NCBI GenBank assembly: GCA_022113835.1
Contig: JAILWY010000006.1
Span: 4,278,001-4,342,000 of the forward strand
Direction of reading: 5' to 3'
Length of the DNA stretch: 64,000 nucleotides
Source of the DNA: Atopsyche davidsoni
Lineage: Eukaryota; Arthropoda; Insecta; Trichoptera; Hydrobiosidae
Positions 10,375 to 22,211 of the stretch are shown here, one piece after another. The translations under genes were made by a program, and so were the position numbers. How positions within the stretch are numbered: the stretch's first letter is position 1; each line of letters begins with the position of its first letter. The notes under the pieces are model-generated. The model worked only from the letters and a program-made list of their open reading frames with translations. It did no database searches and was not told where the DNA came from.

Positions 10375-10763
10375 GTAAGTTCACAGACGTTGCTTTAGTT
10401 CCGCTTAATTTTTCTGTTGTTATCAAGTGAGCTTATTTTATAAAACTATCCTGTATAAAAATTTAAAATTTTTCACAATGACACATTTTTCATGTAATTT
10501 AAGCAATATAACTAAGTATCAATATTATCTATTTTCTAATTTCACGCATTATAATTAACATGCCTGTCATATTCTATACATACAAAATAAATTAATTATT
10601 TTTAAAATTAAAAAAAAATTATGTTATGTTATGAAACTGTGTATTTCAAGTTATCTAGATAATGATTTATGTAACAAATAATAAATGACGTAGTTTTGTA
10701 TTAAATTTAACAAGTGATACAACAATCAAATATAAATGGTGGGATAAACTCTCGAATTTTATG
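10375..10763. other. AT-rich sequence after the donor
   Basis: AT-rich, consistent with intron sequence if the donor at 10375 is used. Nothing else seen. Confidence 0.5.
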
Positions 10764-10823
10764 GGTGAGATGCGAACCTATAACTTTCAGCCATCGAAAT
10801 AATTGAGGCGCCAAGCTGCGATA
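10764..10823 (-). repeat. Weak tRNA-derived SINE-like head
   Basis: On the minus strand TATCGCAGCTTGGCGCC (10823-10807) resembles a pol III A box. GGTTCGCATCTC (10778-10767) resembles a B box at tRNA-like spacing. No acceptor stem or clean T-stem can be drawn, so it is at best a decayed tRNA-derived SINE. Confidence 0.22.
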
Positions 10824-11802
10824 GCCTAGAAATAAAATTTCGGATCCCACATATGCCTCAAATCGATTTACTACTGTCGTTTAGATCATCACAAAATATT
10901 TTAAATCGTTGTCAATATTTGTAATATGACAATAATGCTGTTCAATATTAAACATAAATATATCATATTTTTCTTGCTTTCTTAACCCATAACAAAGAAA
11001 TTTAAAGCCTTTTAAGTGTAGCGCACAGACAATCTCCTGGGAGGACGGGACGGCCGGCCGAAAGGCCATGTGTGGACCACTTCTCGCCGGCTTCTCCTGG
11101 GACAAGTATATTCCATTGAGACACATTTACCTTTCATGGATATTTTGAAGTCGTGATCTGAGCTGGGATGGAAAAAGCGCTTAAATTTTGCTGGAGTTAA
11201 CAGTAAAATTTACATAAAGAATAATAATAAAAAAATCTAAAGATATATAGATAAAATGAATAACCTATTATCAGATATACTAAAATTACAAAAGGTAGGA
11301 TTTTTAAAAATCAATTATTAATATTCAAAACAGGTTGATGTGGATAAAAAAGAAACATTATTTTTTTATGAATAAGAAACTTTAAAATACTGAAAAACAC
11401 ATATTCACAGTATTGAAAGGAGCTACGTGAGGAAAACGATGACAAAATCCCGTAAATATAAGCACAATAGAAAGTATAAAATAATCTTTCTAAACCTTTT
11501 TTTTTCTTTACAATTTACCTCTTTTCTTTTTTTAATACATTATAAAGTTGTATTATATTCATATATTTATATCCTTTAAAAAGTATTAGTGTTTATTGAG
11601 CAGGGTTTTCTTTCCGTCGAATATATATTTCTCATAATCCTTACCGAGATCGCTCTTGGCGTTGAACCATTCCATAAAAAGCAAACAATCGCTCTCCCGG
11701 CCAATAGAAGAGTGGGAAACTTAGACGCTTAGTCACGCTTGTCTCTTCCCTTAAGTGGTAATATTTCACAATCAATACAATTTGCTTTGCTATTATGACG
11801 AG
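10824..11802. other. AT-rich stretch with small islet near 11030-11105
   Basis: Mostly AT-rich. The islet at 11030-11105 contains GGCCGGCC and CGCCGGC words without a reading frame. The last 200 bases before the exon candidate become balanced. Confidence 0.45.
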
Positions 11803-11950
11803 AGCCTGAGAGTAGAGACGCGTTCAAAGGAGCTTTTCACAAGTGGCTTTGAGGAATACATTAAAATCGATAATCTGTACCGGCCGGCCGAGTGCGTGTC
11901 ACTAGAAGAAATTGAGACAGCGTTAAAGAAAATCTATAGAAAATATGACG
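11803..11950 (+). CDS. Internal exon candidate A, unrecognised protein
   Basis: From a possible acceptor (ACGAG, 11798-11802) to a donor (GACG then GTAATA, GT at 11951), one frame reads 49 codons plus one base. The peptide is strongly protein-like: charged, helix-prone, with SLEEIETALKKIYRKYD at its end. Codons end mostly in G or C while the flanks are AT-rich, as for an insect exon. The acceptor lacks a clear pyrimidine tract, so the 5' edge may be wrong. Its leftover G joins candidate B (14334) in phase. I recognise no family. A decayed transposon coding fragment is the alternative. Confidence 0.4.
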
Positions 11951-13049
11951 GTAATATTTAAGCGTTAACATATTTATACTTTTTTGTTCTCTTTCTTATG
12001 TATGGATATTCGAAGTTGAGAGAGCCGTAAAACAAGTATCAGTATTCATTTCTTTCAAATTTTAAAAGTTTTTTGCCGATTTATCTAAGTATGAAGAATC
12101 CTTTCAAAAATTTAATAACATATCATGTCATCATCTCTATTTATCATAAACAGTATTTTACACTTCATTTTTTTATAGTATTTAAAAAATATGTTTTTAA
12201 TATACTTTCAATGAGATTATAGTGATCCTGAACATTAATCTGCATTTATTTATTTGTTCAAGTGTCATCTAAAAGAGAGTTTTTTTTTACATTAGCCTCA
12301 TTAAGTATTTGATTTACAGATCATTCAAATTTTTATTTAATATTAATATTTTAGTTCTAATACAAATATTTTACTTAGTAAAAAAAGCAACTAATTAAAA
12401 TAAATGTTTTAAGTCAATATATTTCCGCAACTCGTGCTTGAGAATCAGAAATGTTTATGTATTTAATCAATAGGTAAACACAAATCTAAACTCACCATGA
12501 AACATTTAGATTTTTGAAATATTTATTTTGTGGGAGTCTTGAGTTTTTAGGTCAAAGTTTTTAGCTTTAGAACTCAACAGCTATCAGGAACGAATTTTCA
12601 TAGTCTATTAAATGCATGAATCTTTCCGCATCTGCTCGATTCGATTATACACCACCAGTCATATTAATACCTTAATCGGCTATATGTGTATCTAAAAAAT
12701 CTCTACAGCATTGACCTCACGAGAGTTTAGCAATAATCGACAGACTGAATCCATTAGAAGGCAGCTTTTTATATTTTTATTACCCCAGCTAAAACGAAGT
12801 GAGCTCTTTTTAAATTTAAAAATAAATTTATCGTCAAATAATGGATAACGTTTCATACACTTTAAACGGGTAGGTAGTCATAAAACAAGATATTCAACTC
12901 GTCTCAACACCGATAATTATCGTCCGGTGAGACTGAAAAACCGACGAGGCGCTTTTAACAATCACAAAATTCCTGGTGATCACTTTTTCACATGTCAAGC
13001 TGCTCGATTATGACAACAGCCCGCGGCTCTCCCGTTCGGTTCACGCTGA
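11951..13049. other. AT-rich block, intron-like
   Basis: AT-rich without a recognised element until about 12890, where a long G+C-richer islet (to about 13240) begins. It would be intron if candidates A and B are joined. Confidence 0.45.
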
Positions 13050-13232
13050 GAGGATGACAGTCTTTTTACTGTGACTTCTATAAACATTGCCCGTGACATT
13101 TACGACCGGTTACTCATCCTCAAACACCTGCACCGTGCGGAAGAACCCGACCCGTACACCTCTGGAGCCCGAACCCTATTAGCTGCGATCCGAGTTGATG
13201 GAGTTTTAATCGACCGTTCAGTTTTCATGTAA
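13050..13232 (+). CDS. Coding-like frame inside the 12.9-13.2 kb islet
   Basis: After a TGA, a 60-codon frame runs to TAA without an ATG at its head. The segment INIARDIYDRLLILKHLH is balanced and amphipathic, and third positions are C-rich while flanking DNA is AT-rich. It could be an internal exon entered after the AG at 13059-13060, or a transposon coding relic. Its phase does not fit the join between candidates A and B. Homeobox-type words and TGACAG in the same islet allow a regulatory reading instead. No family is recognised. Confidence 0.22.
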   Translation, partial: EDDSLFTVTSINIARDIYDRLLILKHLHRAEEPDPYTSGARTLLAAIRVDGVLIDRSVFM

Positions 13233-14333
13233 TAATCCAATCAATAACATCCGCTTAGTGAAGTTCCTGAAAATATACCCAGCAATACGCTTAAGTTGTA
13301 TTAAAATCTAAATATTTAACAGACCGTGAAACTATGATACGTAAGTTGTAAACGTCATGCGATAGTTAAGACAAAATGCATACTAGCATAATTACATTTT
13401 AGTATACGTGCTTATATTCATCGCCAAATTAATGATTTCCTTATTAAGGGTGACAAATTGGATCGCATTTCATTCAGCACTACGAGAACACCCTTTCAAG
13501 AACCTTTTCTAAAATTTTCAAAATCTACGGCCTATTAAATATTAATTACATTTTCATTGTGAGCTATTGTTAAAATTTAAATTTATCAAACAGTGTAAAA
13601 TGTTACTCAATACTAGAACTTGTTTAAAAGACTACATAGATTAAAAAATAAAAAATATTAAAACAAAAATAAATAAAAATATCTTAATTTTATGACGCTT
13701 TTATTTAAACAAAGTACTAAAATATATTGTTGATAGCACCCCCAAAAATATAATATCTTAGTCTTCGTTAATTTTTTTTTATTCATAATAAGTATTTCTA
13801 CTGTTGTCACTAAGTACCATATTTTCAACGATATCAAAAAAATTTAGCAAAAAATAATAAACAGATTAAAAATCGTTTTGACACTCATGCTGTTTGTATT
13901 AACTACCACCAAATAATCATGACATTAAACGATAATTTTGATTTCGGAGGTAAAATATTAAAGTTATTCAGTCGTGAATCTATTTTATTTTTATATTTAA
14001 AGCAGTTTTAATGGTAGTTTGCAGTATTGGTTAACCACTCGAAATCGACCGCAGCATCGCTTAAGAATAAAAACAATAACAAAATGATCTCAACCAAAAC
14101 GTTTGGGAAAAAAAATCAATAACGGAAAAAATTCATCAGACACCACAGCATATTTTGATACATTTTTATATATATATTTGCCTAAAGAGCTTTGAACACT
14201 CGCAAAGAGCTCTTTTCATCAAAATAAACAGGTCATTATTTCACTCTACGAATTTCAACACAGCTTCAGAAAGTACATTGCGATATCGATTTTCAGGTTA
14301 TTTATAATATTGCAAGATCCATTTCTCTTCCAG
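13233..14333. other. AT-rich block ending in a good splice acceptor
   Basis: AT-rich, nothing recognised, except that the last bases form a textbook pyrimidine tract and AG (TTTCTCTTCCAG, ending 14333) that opens exon candidate B. Confidence 0.5.
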
Positions 14334-14537
14334 CTGTGAATCTCAAGTTCGCAGAGCTGACCATTGCTGCCTTCCGCAACGAATACACGCCATTACGAAG
14401 ACAACTCTTGCATGATGGACTGTCACCAGGTCTGGACATCATTGTTGTCTTCGCGGATGGTTATTCCGAGCACGCACCGCGCGGTTCGTGTCTCAGAAAG
14501 CCTTTACAATTCATGGAAAGGCGACATCTGTATTTAG
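14334..14537 (+). CDS. Internal exon candidate B, glycosyltransferase-like flavour
   Basis: A strong acceptor (pyrimidine tract plus CAG at 14331-14333) opens a frame that stays open for 87 codons. Donors are possible at 14484 (GCG then GTTCGT) or 14538 (TTTAG then GTGTGC); both leave one base. The segment LLHDGLSPGLDIIVVFADGY has an alternating hydrophobic strand followed by DG. That pattern loosely recalls the nucleotide-sugar-binding start of GT13 enzymes (GnT-I/POMGNT1 type), but the preceding RP signature is absent, so the family call is tentative. Codon use is G/C-ending and unlike the flanks. It joins candidate A (GCT codon across the junction) and candidate C in phase. Confidence 0.45.
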
Positions 14538-15180
14538 GTGTGCTTACGTTCGTTAGATGGCTCGGCATCTTGTGGCTTGAGGATTATTTCCTTTAAAAAA
14601 ATCAGCACAGTAATGAGTGGCTTACTGCATAGATTGACGTTTAATGGGCACCTTGTTAATTCAATATGCTTTTTCAAGTAACCACAGATCATTAATGGTG
14701 AGAGTCAAAGCTAAAAATGTTTTTAAATATGTTATAATGTTTATATTACATCGCGATCCTTACTCTACACTATATGAAGCTAAATCTAACACATTATTTA
14801 ATGCTAGCAAAGATTGTTAAATAACTTTAGAGCGGTATCATGATCATTAAAAAATAAATAAATCTTGTTTTTAATGGTGATTCAAAATTCACATAAAACA
14901 ACAATCTTAACGTCTTTCATGATCTAATCAAGGCTTTTATTAATTTATTTTTCATAAACTCATTTTTTTCATTAGATAAAAACAAAGTTATATTCACTAT
15001 ACTCGTTGCTGTATTTTCACAGTCTATAAATGAAACTCGACACGATTTAAATTGAAAGAAAATATTTTTGAATTTACCATAAAAGTAAAACTACCAACAA
15101 TGTATTGAATTCTGCGTTGAAACAATATATTTTAGTATTATATTATTATCTCGTTACAAATCAGCGATCGGATCTTCAGA
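14538..15180. other. AT-rich non-coding stretch
   Basis: AT-rich, nothing recognised. Confidence 0.6.
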
Positions 15181-15418
15181 CAATAGATCTATGAGAGGCC
15201 GGACACTCGGCCATTAATCTTCACTATTAGCTACCGATGGTTGGAGGTATAATTCAATCCGTCATTTGTCACTTGCGCAGCGTCAGTCTTTTTTCAGGTC
15301 TTCCGTGCAGTCCGCCGCTGTGTCGCGAAAGTGAGCAATAAATTATTGAGAAATTCCCGTATTATGAATTTCCAATACGCCAGCCATGAATCGTTCATAG
15401 TTGCGAATCAGAAATACG

Positions 15419-15446
<28 letters not shown>
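15181..15446 (+). repeat. Possible retroposed fragment with A28 tail
   Basis: A balanced 240-bp segment ends in an uninterrupted run of 28 A (15419-15446), the hallmark of a retroposed RNA copy. Inside it, CTTTTTTCAG at 15288-15297 is an excellent splice acceptor, followed by an open frame that continues into the A-run as lysines. The presence of an unspliced acceptor argues that it is not a processed cDNA, so the A-run may instead be an independent microsatellite. No direct repeats flank it. Confidence 0.3.
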
Positions 15447-15451
<5 letters not shown>

Positions 15452-16129
15452 TAGGCTCTTACACTTTTATTTTAAAACAATATGCTCAGTGCTATGTAAG
15501 CATTTTTATCAATTGTATAAAATTATTCCTAATGTAAGGGATTATCGTTATCAAATCGTTTATTTACATATTAAAAAAAAATTAGTCAAATTTGTTTTAA
15601 TTTATTTAATTACATAGGTGAAGCACTGGCTTATTTATGAAAAATTATATCTCAACGGTATATTCATAAGCGCTTACGCGTTATCTAGAGATATTCAAAG
15701 ATTACTTTAAAAATTATCTAATATAAATAAATATTTTGTAGTACTTCATTGCATTACTAATATATATAAAAAAATATTTTAGAAAAAATACTACTTGATT
15801 TATGCTATTTATATTTTAAGCTTCTTGCGCAACGCAAAAAGGTTATGTGTAAAAATTTGCATTAAATTTTTAAAACACGATCTTTAGCGAACAGCTCGCA
15901 TGTAGTATTTTTTTTGTATCTAAGCGAAAATGCCATATATGTCTCTTTACACAATTCATAGCAGGCACATTTAGACGAAATCCGTAATTATGTCACTCAA
16001 TTGATTTAATGATAATGGCGTTTCAATGACACATTCAAGCTTGCACCCAAGTAAAAGCAATTAAGTAAGGTTCAATTATTTTTGAAATTGGTTTGAAAAT
16101 TTCTAGATGATGGTTTGGCAGGCATTCAG
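15447..16129. other. AT-rich non-coding stretch
   Basis: AT-rich, nothing recognised. Confidence 0.6.
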
Positions 16130-16325
16130 TGGGAGAGTTAGCATGGCGTCTGTGGTAATGCATTTCTCGCAAGTGCGCCGGCCGCACTGTTAGTTGGCTC
16201 CGTGACGGTCGGGGTCCGTCCGCCGCCGATTGATTCACCGCCGATCGCCCGTCACCCTCTCCCCTCCACTCTCCTCCCCTCTCCTCCTCTTCCCTCCCCT
16301 CCCCTCCCCGCCCCGCACCCCTGCT
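16130..16325. promoter_or_regulatory. GC islet with polypyrimidine tract and G-quadruplex potential
   Basis: From 16252 to 16322 the plus strand is nearly pure pyrimidine. The minus strand therefore reads GGGG/GGGA blocks: at least five runs of three to four G with one- to two-base loops near 16292-16322. This satisfies the canonical intramolecular G-quadruplex pattern and could also form H-DNA. A minus-strand frame of 133 codons crosses it but is low-complexity Gly/Glu/Arg from the purine tract. No core promoter element is evident. Confidence 0.5.
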
Positions 16326-16761
16326 GCATTGTATGCACATTTTTGCAATTTTTAAAAAAATAATTGAATATTTTGACCGCTTCGAAGCGACGCTGCTCGC
16401 CCGCGCAGGGTGGGCGGGTTTCACGTTATATTTCAAGTTTTACATTTGAATGTTATAAATATTTTTGAACGCGGTCTAAACTCACGTCTACACGATCATT
16501 TTATTTTAAACCCACAATAAGAAGACATCCCAGATAGATTAAATTTTAGCGAATATTTTATGACACAATAGTAACACGGATCACGCGATTATTATCTGTA
16601 TGATTCTTCCCTCAGATTTGACTCCCAAAGATCGCTAATGGAGGAGTGGACATGGAATGATTGTGGAGAAACGTGCTTTGGAAGTACGCTCCAAGAGATG
16701 CTCCTGCTATTGTTTTTAGTATTAAATGTATAAACGCTGGAGCTTAGAAAGAAATGAATAT
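16326..16761. other. Balanced to AT-rich spacer
   Basis: A segment at 16635-16710 has balanced composition and may be a decayed repeat, but I cannot match it. Otherwise AT-rich. Confidence 0.4.
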
Positions 16762-17320
<559 letters not shown>

Positions 17321-17450
17321 GACTCGCAATAAAACACCCTGTATTTAATTTATCGGTTTATTATAAGTGATACCATTTTTAAAGAGAAAGTCACTTATAG
17401 AAAAACTTGTTTTTTTTTTTACGTTTTTGCGCAATATTATTAATGTAAAT
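17321..17450. other. AT-rich spacer
   Basis: Nothing recognised; its last eight bases (17443-17450) are the left target-site copy of the hAT insertion. Confidence 0.7.
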
Positions 17451-17907
17451 CATAGGTTCACAAACTATTTTGTCCCGTCGACCCCTTGTCGAGTTTTTCT
17501 GTTTTTTGTAGACCCCTGCCTTGCTCATATTGAATTTTTACAAATCAATCAACTTCAAACATATTTTTGACATCTGATATACAGGGTGCGCCATATTTTA
17601 TATCGGTATGTAAGCATTAAATAACTTTAACATTTATCAACCAATTGACTTGAGTAAACATGTTTTGAAACATTAATTTAATACAATTTTAACCATGTTT
17701 TACACAGAAACAACGCGCCGAAATAGTTACGCTGAACATTAAAAATAGTCGTTTAGTTGTGTTAACTCAACGTCTAAAATATCGTAGCTAACATGGCCAA
17801 TGGGATCCACTCTAGTTGACCCCCATTTACAGTTCGTGGACCCCCAATTTAATTTTTCGCTATCGTGGACCCCTGGGAGTCGATATTGACCACTTTGGGA
17901 ACCTATG
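17451..17907. mobile_element. Non-autonomous hAT element with 8-bp target duplication
   Basis: The 457-bp insert begins CATAGGTTCACAAACT and ends with the imperfect inverse of it (ACTTTGGGAACCTATG). It is flanked on both sides by ATGTAAAT (17443-17450 and 17908-17915), an exact 8-bp duplication. Eight-base duplications with YAGNGGTTC-like ends are diagnostic of the hAT superfamily. No transposase frame is present. The interior from about 17580 (ACAGGGTGCGCCATATT) to 17800 has a different look and could be a nested fragment. The intact target copies suggest a fairly recent insertion. Confidence 0.88.
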
Positions 17908-18113
17908 ATGTAAATAAATCATCGGATTGCGGGTTCAACGATTAGGTTCGTTTGGATAATTAGGATCGTCGATGCTAGATCGGGAGTTCTTTATCACAAA
18001 TATTTTCCCAATTATTAGAGTCACGTCTGTTTCGTTTGGCCGAAGGCAATTTGTACTATTACAGCACAAACTTTGTGAAAATAATAGTTTGGTTGGGCCA
18101 TAGCTCATCTACC
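17908..18113. other. Spacer upstream of a possible start exon
   Basis: Moderately balanced sequence. No TATA box or initiator stands out. Confidence 0.4.
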
Positions 18114-18152
18114 ATGATGACATTTATTTTGATTATCATTTATCTCTTCCAA
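18114..18152 (+). CDS. Possible start exon encoding a hydrophobic leader
   Basis: ATG at 18114 has a good context (ACC before it) and begins MMTFILIIIYLFQ, a short but strongly hydrophobic leader like the front of a signal peptide. It is cut directly by a strong donor, CAA then GTGAGT (GT at 18153), in phase 0. First coding exons of secreted or membrane proteins often look like this in insects. Because AT-rich DNA readily encodes Ile/Phe/Leu, the hydrophobicity alone is weak evidence; the donor and start context carry the call. No matching second exon was identified. Confidence 0.28.
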
Positions 18153-19440
18153 GTGAGTTGCATTCCGACTCGGGATATGGCTACGGTTTTTTTATTGCAT
18201 TTATAATTTTCAATTTGAAAATCTCCTCTTGTATATAAACTCGAAGCATTCATTTTATTAAGTAATATATGTTATTATAAATATTTTATGGAATATTATT
18301 CTATTTTTTTGTTATATTAACACTGTAAAAAAACTAATATCTTAAAACATTATTTCATTTGGCTCATTAAATAAATTAGTTAAAAGCGTGTTTAAAAAAA
18401 AAATGAACTGGTGTTTATGTTAGATAAATATAAGCAACTTTTACTTATAATTTATTGAATACTTATGAGATAATTGAAAATCTAACCAATTTTTACATCA
18501 TATTTTATTTTATGAAAAAATCGTCAACTGTTTTTATAGGAGTTTCTATTGCTATCCATCTCGATACTAAATATCTGAGAATAATAATTACCTAAAGTTA
18601 TGACCGTTTATGTTTAATCCAATCGGTGTGAAAATATGTAATTAAGAGAACCGGTTAGTTTAAATTTATGTACGAACAAATTGCTGTGTACTCACTGAGA
18701 TTAATGTTATTGCAATACATTAAGTCCCATCTTAACATTCCATACTTATTTACCGTTTTATCTTAAACACCTTTTAAGAAAAATACTAAAAAAAAAAAAC
18801 AGGTTAAATATCTAAATATTTTGTTTATTTTCGGTAAAAAAATCTTTCGATAAATTTAAGTAAGCTTTGCAAGAAATATAAATATGTATAATGTTAAGTT
18901 TTACCTTGAGACAAATGTCTTTTAATGTGAACATTTCGTTTTGTAAGTAAACAATCCATATTCAATAGGTTTAGGTTGACATCAGTATAAGGTTTTTTGT
19001 TATTTTCCCGACATTTGTTTTAAAATTCTACTAACAAACGTTATTAAAATAAAAATATAAAAGTACCAGATGAGGTTTATCTATGTTCAAAATTTAACTC
19101 ATAATAAAAAAAATAATATGCATATTCGTGTATTGTTATACTGCTATTAGAAATACATTTATATATTACCAAAGCAGTTTCTTTGGGTCGTATTTTTTAA
19201 ATTTGGCTACTTCCGGTGGACTTCTTTTGGTTTGATACTTTATTGTAGTCTACTTTAGTGTAGTAAATATCGTAATTACATAATGTATTATATAATAATA
19301 TAACAAAAGTTGACTTACAACGCTAACTCGTTTTAAAGTTATTTATGTTAATAACAATTCCAATACAGAATAACAATTGGCAATTTTATTCCTGAATATC
19401 TAGTTCGTCTTTTACATCAAAGGGAGCAATAATTCTGGTT
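18153..19440. other. AT-rich non-coding stretch
   Basis: AT-rich, nothing recognised. Confidence 0.6.
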
Positions 19441-19640
19441 TAATTTAAGTGACGGGTAGCTCTAGCGCACAGTGGTCTCGATGGTTTGTTGTCGCAGACG
19501 GAGAGTAACTAATTTGAAATGGTAATGTCCGAGGCACAGGCCGTCCACTGTGCGAGGCTGAGAGCGCAGGACTGAAGCCTGCTGCAGATGAGTGGCAATA
19601 AGATTAGGTTCAAAGGAACACGCCGCGCGGTGGGCTTTGT
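19441..19640. other. Balanced islet
   Basis: G+C-richer patch with a 64-codon minus-strand frame that has no independent support. Possibly regulatory. Confidence 0.25.
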
Positions 19641-20059
19641 ATAAGCATTCAGACAATTCGCTAGCTTCGTAGCTATGGAATCTACCATGGAGATATGGAT
19701 ATAATATTACCGCCTATATAAGGTCATTACTGATATTAGGTTAGGTTGTTATCATGGCTTGAGCAAAACAATGATGTTAATCAATCCATAGGCTAATGAA
19801 TTCGTTTACAAACAGTCAGTTATTTTCATTAATATTTTTTTCTGAACACAATCTTTTGGGGGTAATTATATAAATCTTTCGTAAAAAGGAATTACAGTGA
19901 AAAGTTCAAGAGACATATAAATTTATATTTTAACAAATCAATCAAGCAGGTCCATACGAGTTTTTTACTCCTCTTATGTATAAAAGAACTAAAGTTAATA
20001 TAATTTTACTTTTATTGAGGGTCGATTACTTACGATCGCATAATAGTACTTCCTTAACA
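19641..20059. other. AT-rich spacer
   Basis: AT-rich, nothing recognised. Confidence 0.6.
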
Positions 20060-20310
20060 ATCAGGCATCACAGGAGCCAGGGCACTGGGAATGTGAGCTA
20101 GGAGCTTTCCGATCTCGGTGATGAGTAAACAAGCGGGCGTATTCGGTGATAAAAAGTCCTTCGGGGCATGCGTGGCGGACAAAAGACGGGCAGGCCAGGG
20201 CGCGGGCAGACATCCGGGCAAAACACGGCCCGGGGGAATGCGCGGCCGGGACTGTTAGACTCGTGCGCACGGGGTTTTTTGTGGGGCCAGCCCTGGAGCA
20301 AGGCTACACG
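20060..20310. other. CpG-rich islet open in several frames
   Basis: A 250-bp islet with CpG-rich core (20150-20265). Two minus frames and one plus frame are open together, so none can be preferred. The plus frame contains RTGFFVGPALEQGYTRRL, which is somewhat protein-like. Promoter-like, regulatory or exonic identity is unresolved. Confidence 0.3.
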
Positions 20311-20453
20311 AGGCGACTGGTTTACGAACGCTTAATTCAAAAATATAACATCAATATTTATTAACAGTATACTAAAATTAAAAATGCAGAAATCACCTTT
20401 ATTTGTCTGCATCAAAAGTATAATCAGTGCAAGATTATAAAATAGTTATTTCT

Positions 20454-20556
20454 CATTTAAGTCATGCAATATTGCATGACTTTTTTCATTAATTGTTTTT
20501 TTAAATATATATTTAAAAAAACAATTAATGAAAAAAGTTTCGGAAAGACTTAAATG
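20454..20556. repeat. Nested palindromic element
   Basis: An outer inverted pair CATTTAAGTC/GACTTAAATG (20454-20463, 20547-20556) encloses a 20-bp perfect palindrome GTCATGCAATATTGCATGAC (20461-20480) and a perfect 56-bp palindrome (20481-20536) with arms of 28 bp and no loop. Such a structure suggests a small fold-back element with a second palindrome inserted, or a cruciform-prone rearrangement point. Confidence 0.8.
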
Positions 20557-21280
20557 TATTAATATGAGCATTTAAATTTTATACATCAATATATTTTTTT
20601 TATTTAAAATTTTGAATCGAAACAGTAAGAAAAAATCCGTCCTTCAAAAGGTCTTTTGTTGGAATATAAGGATAAAAATAATAATGAGATAATTTTGTAT
20701 TATTTAAAGTATCATCAAATGCAAAGTCAGATTTGGTAAGAATTAAATAAAAATAAAACTTCAATATCTAAAAGAATAAATAAAAAAATATTTTAAACAA
20801 ATATTATAAAATAAGAGCCCAAAGATACTCGTTTATAAAAAAAGATTAAATATTTTTCTCCTAGTCCCCCTGTGTGGCCGCGCCCTCTCCGTTAACTTCG
20901 CTCATCGAAACAGTAAAGGAATTCTTGCAGTTGGATTATTTCGATTGTAAATTAGTTTTTATGAAGTTCCCTCGAATTTAAAGCTTCTATTCTCGCTTTG
21001 TTTTAATTGAATGCAGTTTGCTAAGATTCCAAAAGAGAAATAAATATTTTTTTTATTTAATAGTGAAATATTTCCACTATTTAAAAAAAATACTACGTTT
21101 AAAAACTTTAATAACGTATTTTAAACTCAATGTGTTTAAAAATAATTATTATTTTTTACTTGATGAAATACAAATAAAACGTTTAGTAGTTGATCTAACA
21201 CTTAGTTGATTGCATGATCAATGATCACGTTTGAACTTAAATGATTAACAATATAATAAACTTATAAAAACAGTGGAAGG
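20557..21280. other. AT-rich non-coding stretch
   Basis: AT-rich; a small CCCCTGTGTGGCCGCGCCC patch near 20865 is isolated. Nothing else seen. Confidence 0.55.
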
Positions 21281-21420
21281 GCATCACCGGATCTTTGTAC
21301 CCTTCCGAACAAGGCCGAGCAGGACCGAAGTGAGCCGATCGCCTTAATCGATTTTTCGATGGATCGATTATTTTTAATTGCGGGTTCGGCTCACGGAGGT
21401 ACCGCGCGTCCGTAATTAAT
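21281..21420. promoter_or_regulatory. Islet with clustered ATCGAT sites
   Basis: A G+C-rich islet with ATCGATTTTTCGATGGATCG at its centre (about 21347-21366): three CGAT words in 20 bp. Cut, DREF and BEAF-32 proteins of flies bind CGAT-containing sites, and clusters mark boundaries or promoters. No open frame of note. The regulatory reading is inference. Confidence 0.3.
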
Positions 21421-22211
21421 CTACGTATTTTATATACATAATTTCCCGTTTAGACCCCATTAATACGAGATAGTGATCACCTCGCTAAGGAGTTTCACAC
21501 AGTTTCGAAAATTATTACTGACGAGCTCCGGCTGAGGTGAGATCCGACCATGCACTGACGGCTATTATCACGATAAGTAACAATACATCAAGAGCGCGCG
21601 CAGCGGCTGCCCATTGATTGCACTTAGAAGATATTTCATCCAAATACACGCAACAAAACAATTCGAACACAACCAAAGGCAATGGCAAAATATCTGTTAA
21701 AACATAAAAACAGTCACTGAATTCAATCATGTTTTTTGGGAAAATTTCCAAAAAATGATATAAGAAAAAATATTGATCCAAGCATTGTTTGACAAATTTG
21801 TAACGATGTTTTTGAAAGGCAAAAATCTGTCTTTAAAAAACAATTACTTTTTGCTTAAAGATATATAATAATGTACTGAAGACTAAAATTCTACTAATAA
21901 TATGCATTCTTCGTTACAGCACAATTTTTTTCAGGAATGCCATTTAACATGATGTACCCAGTCAACCTTATCGAAAAAATAATTTTATATCAACTCTTGA
22001 TATAAAAAAAAACCATTTTTGAAACAAAGTAAATTTAAAAATAAAGAGATACAATACATTTTTAAAGAATTCTGAAAGCCCCATAAATATTTAGTTGTAT
22101 ACTGAGGCATTTTTAATATTTCTTACGATGTTGAATGTCAGTAATTTTAGCGAGCCCGAGTACTCGCCATTCAATCGATGACTATATTTTGGTTTAACGT
22201 CTTAATTCTAG
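21421..22211. other. AT-rich block ending in an acceptor
   Basis: AT-rich. The last bases (GTTTAACGTCTTAATTCTAG) give a branch-point-like TTAAC and a pyrimidine-rich acceptor for exon candidate C. Confidence 0.45.

Noticed and set aside
15331..15537. Plus frame running into poly-lysine
   Set aside because: The lysines are the A28 run and the rest is AT-type; no start codon.
16035..16436. 133-codon minus-strand frame
   Set aside because: Its middle is the purine tract read as Gly/Glu/Arg and it has no ATG at its head; composition explains it.
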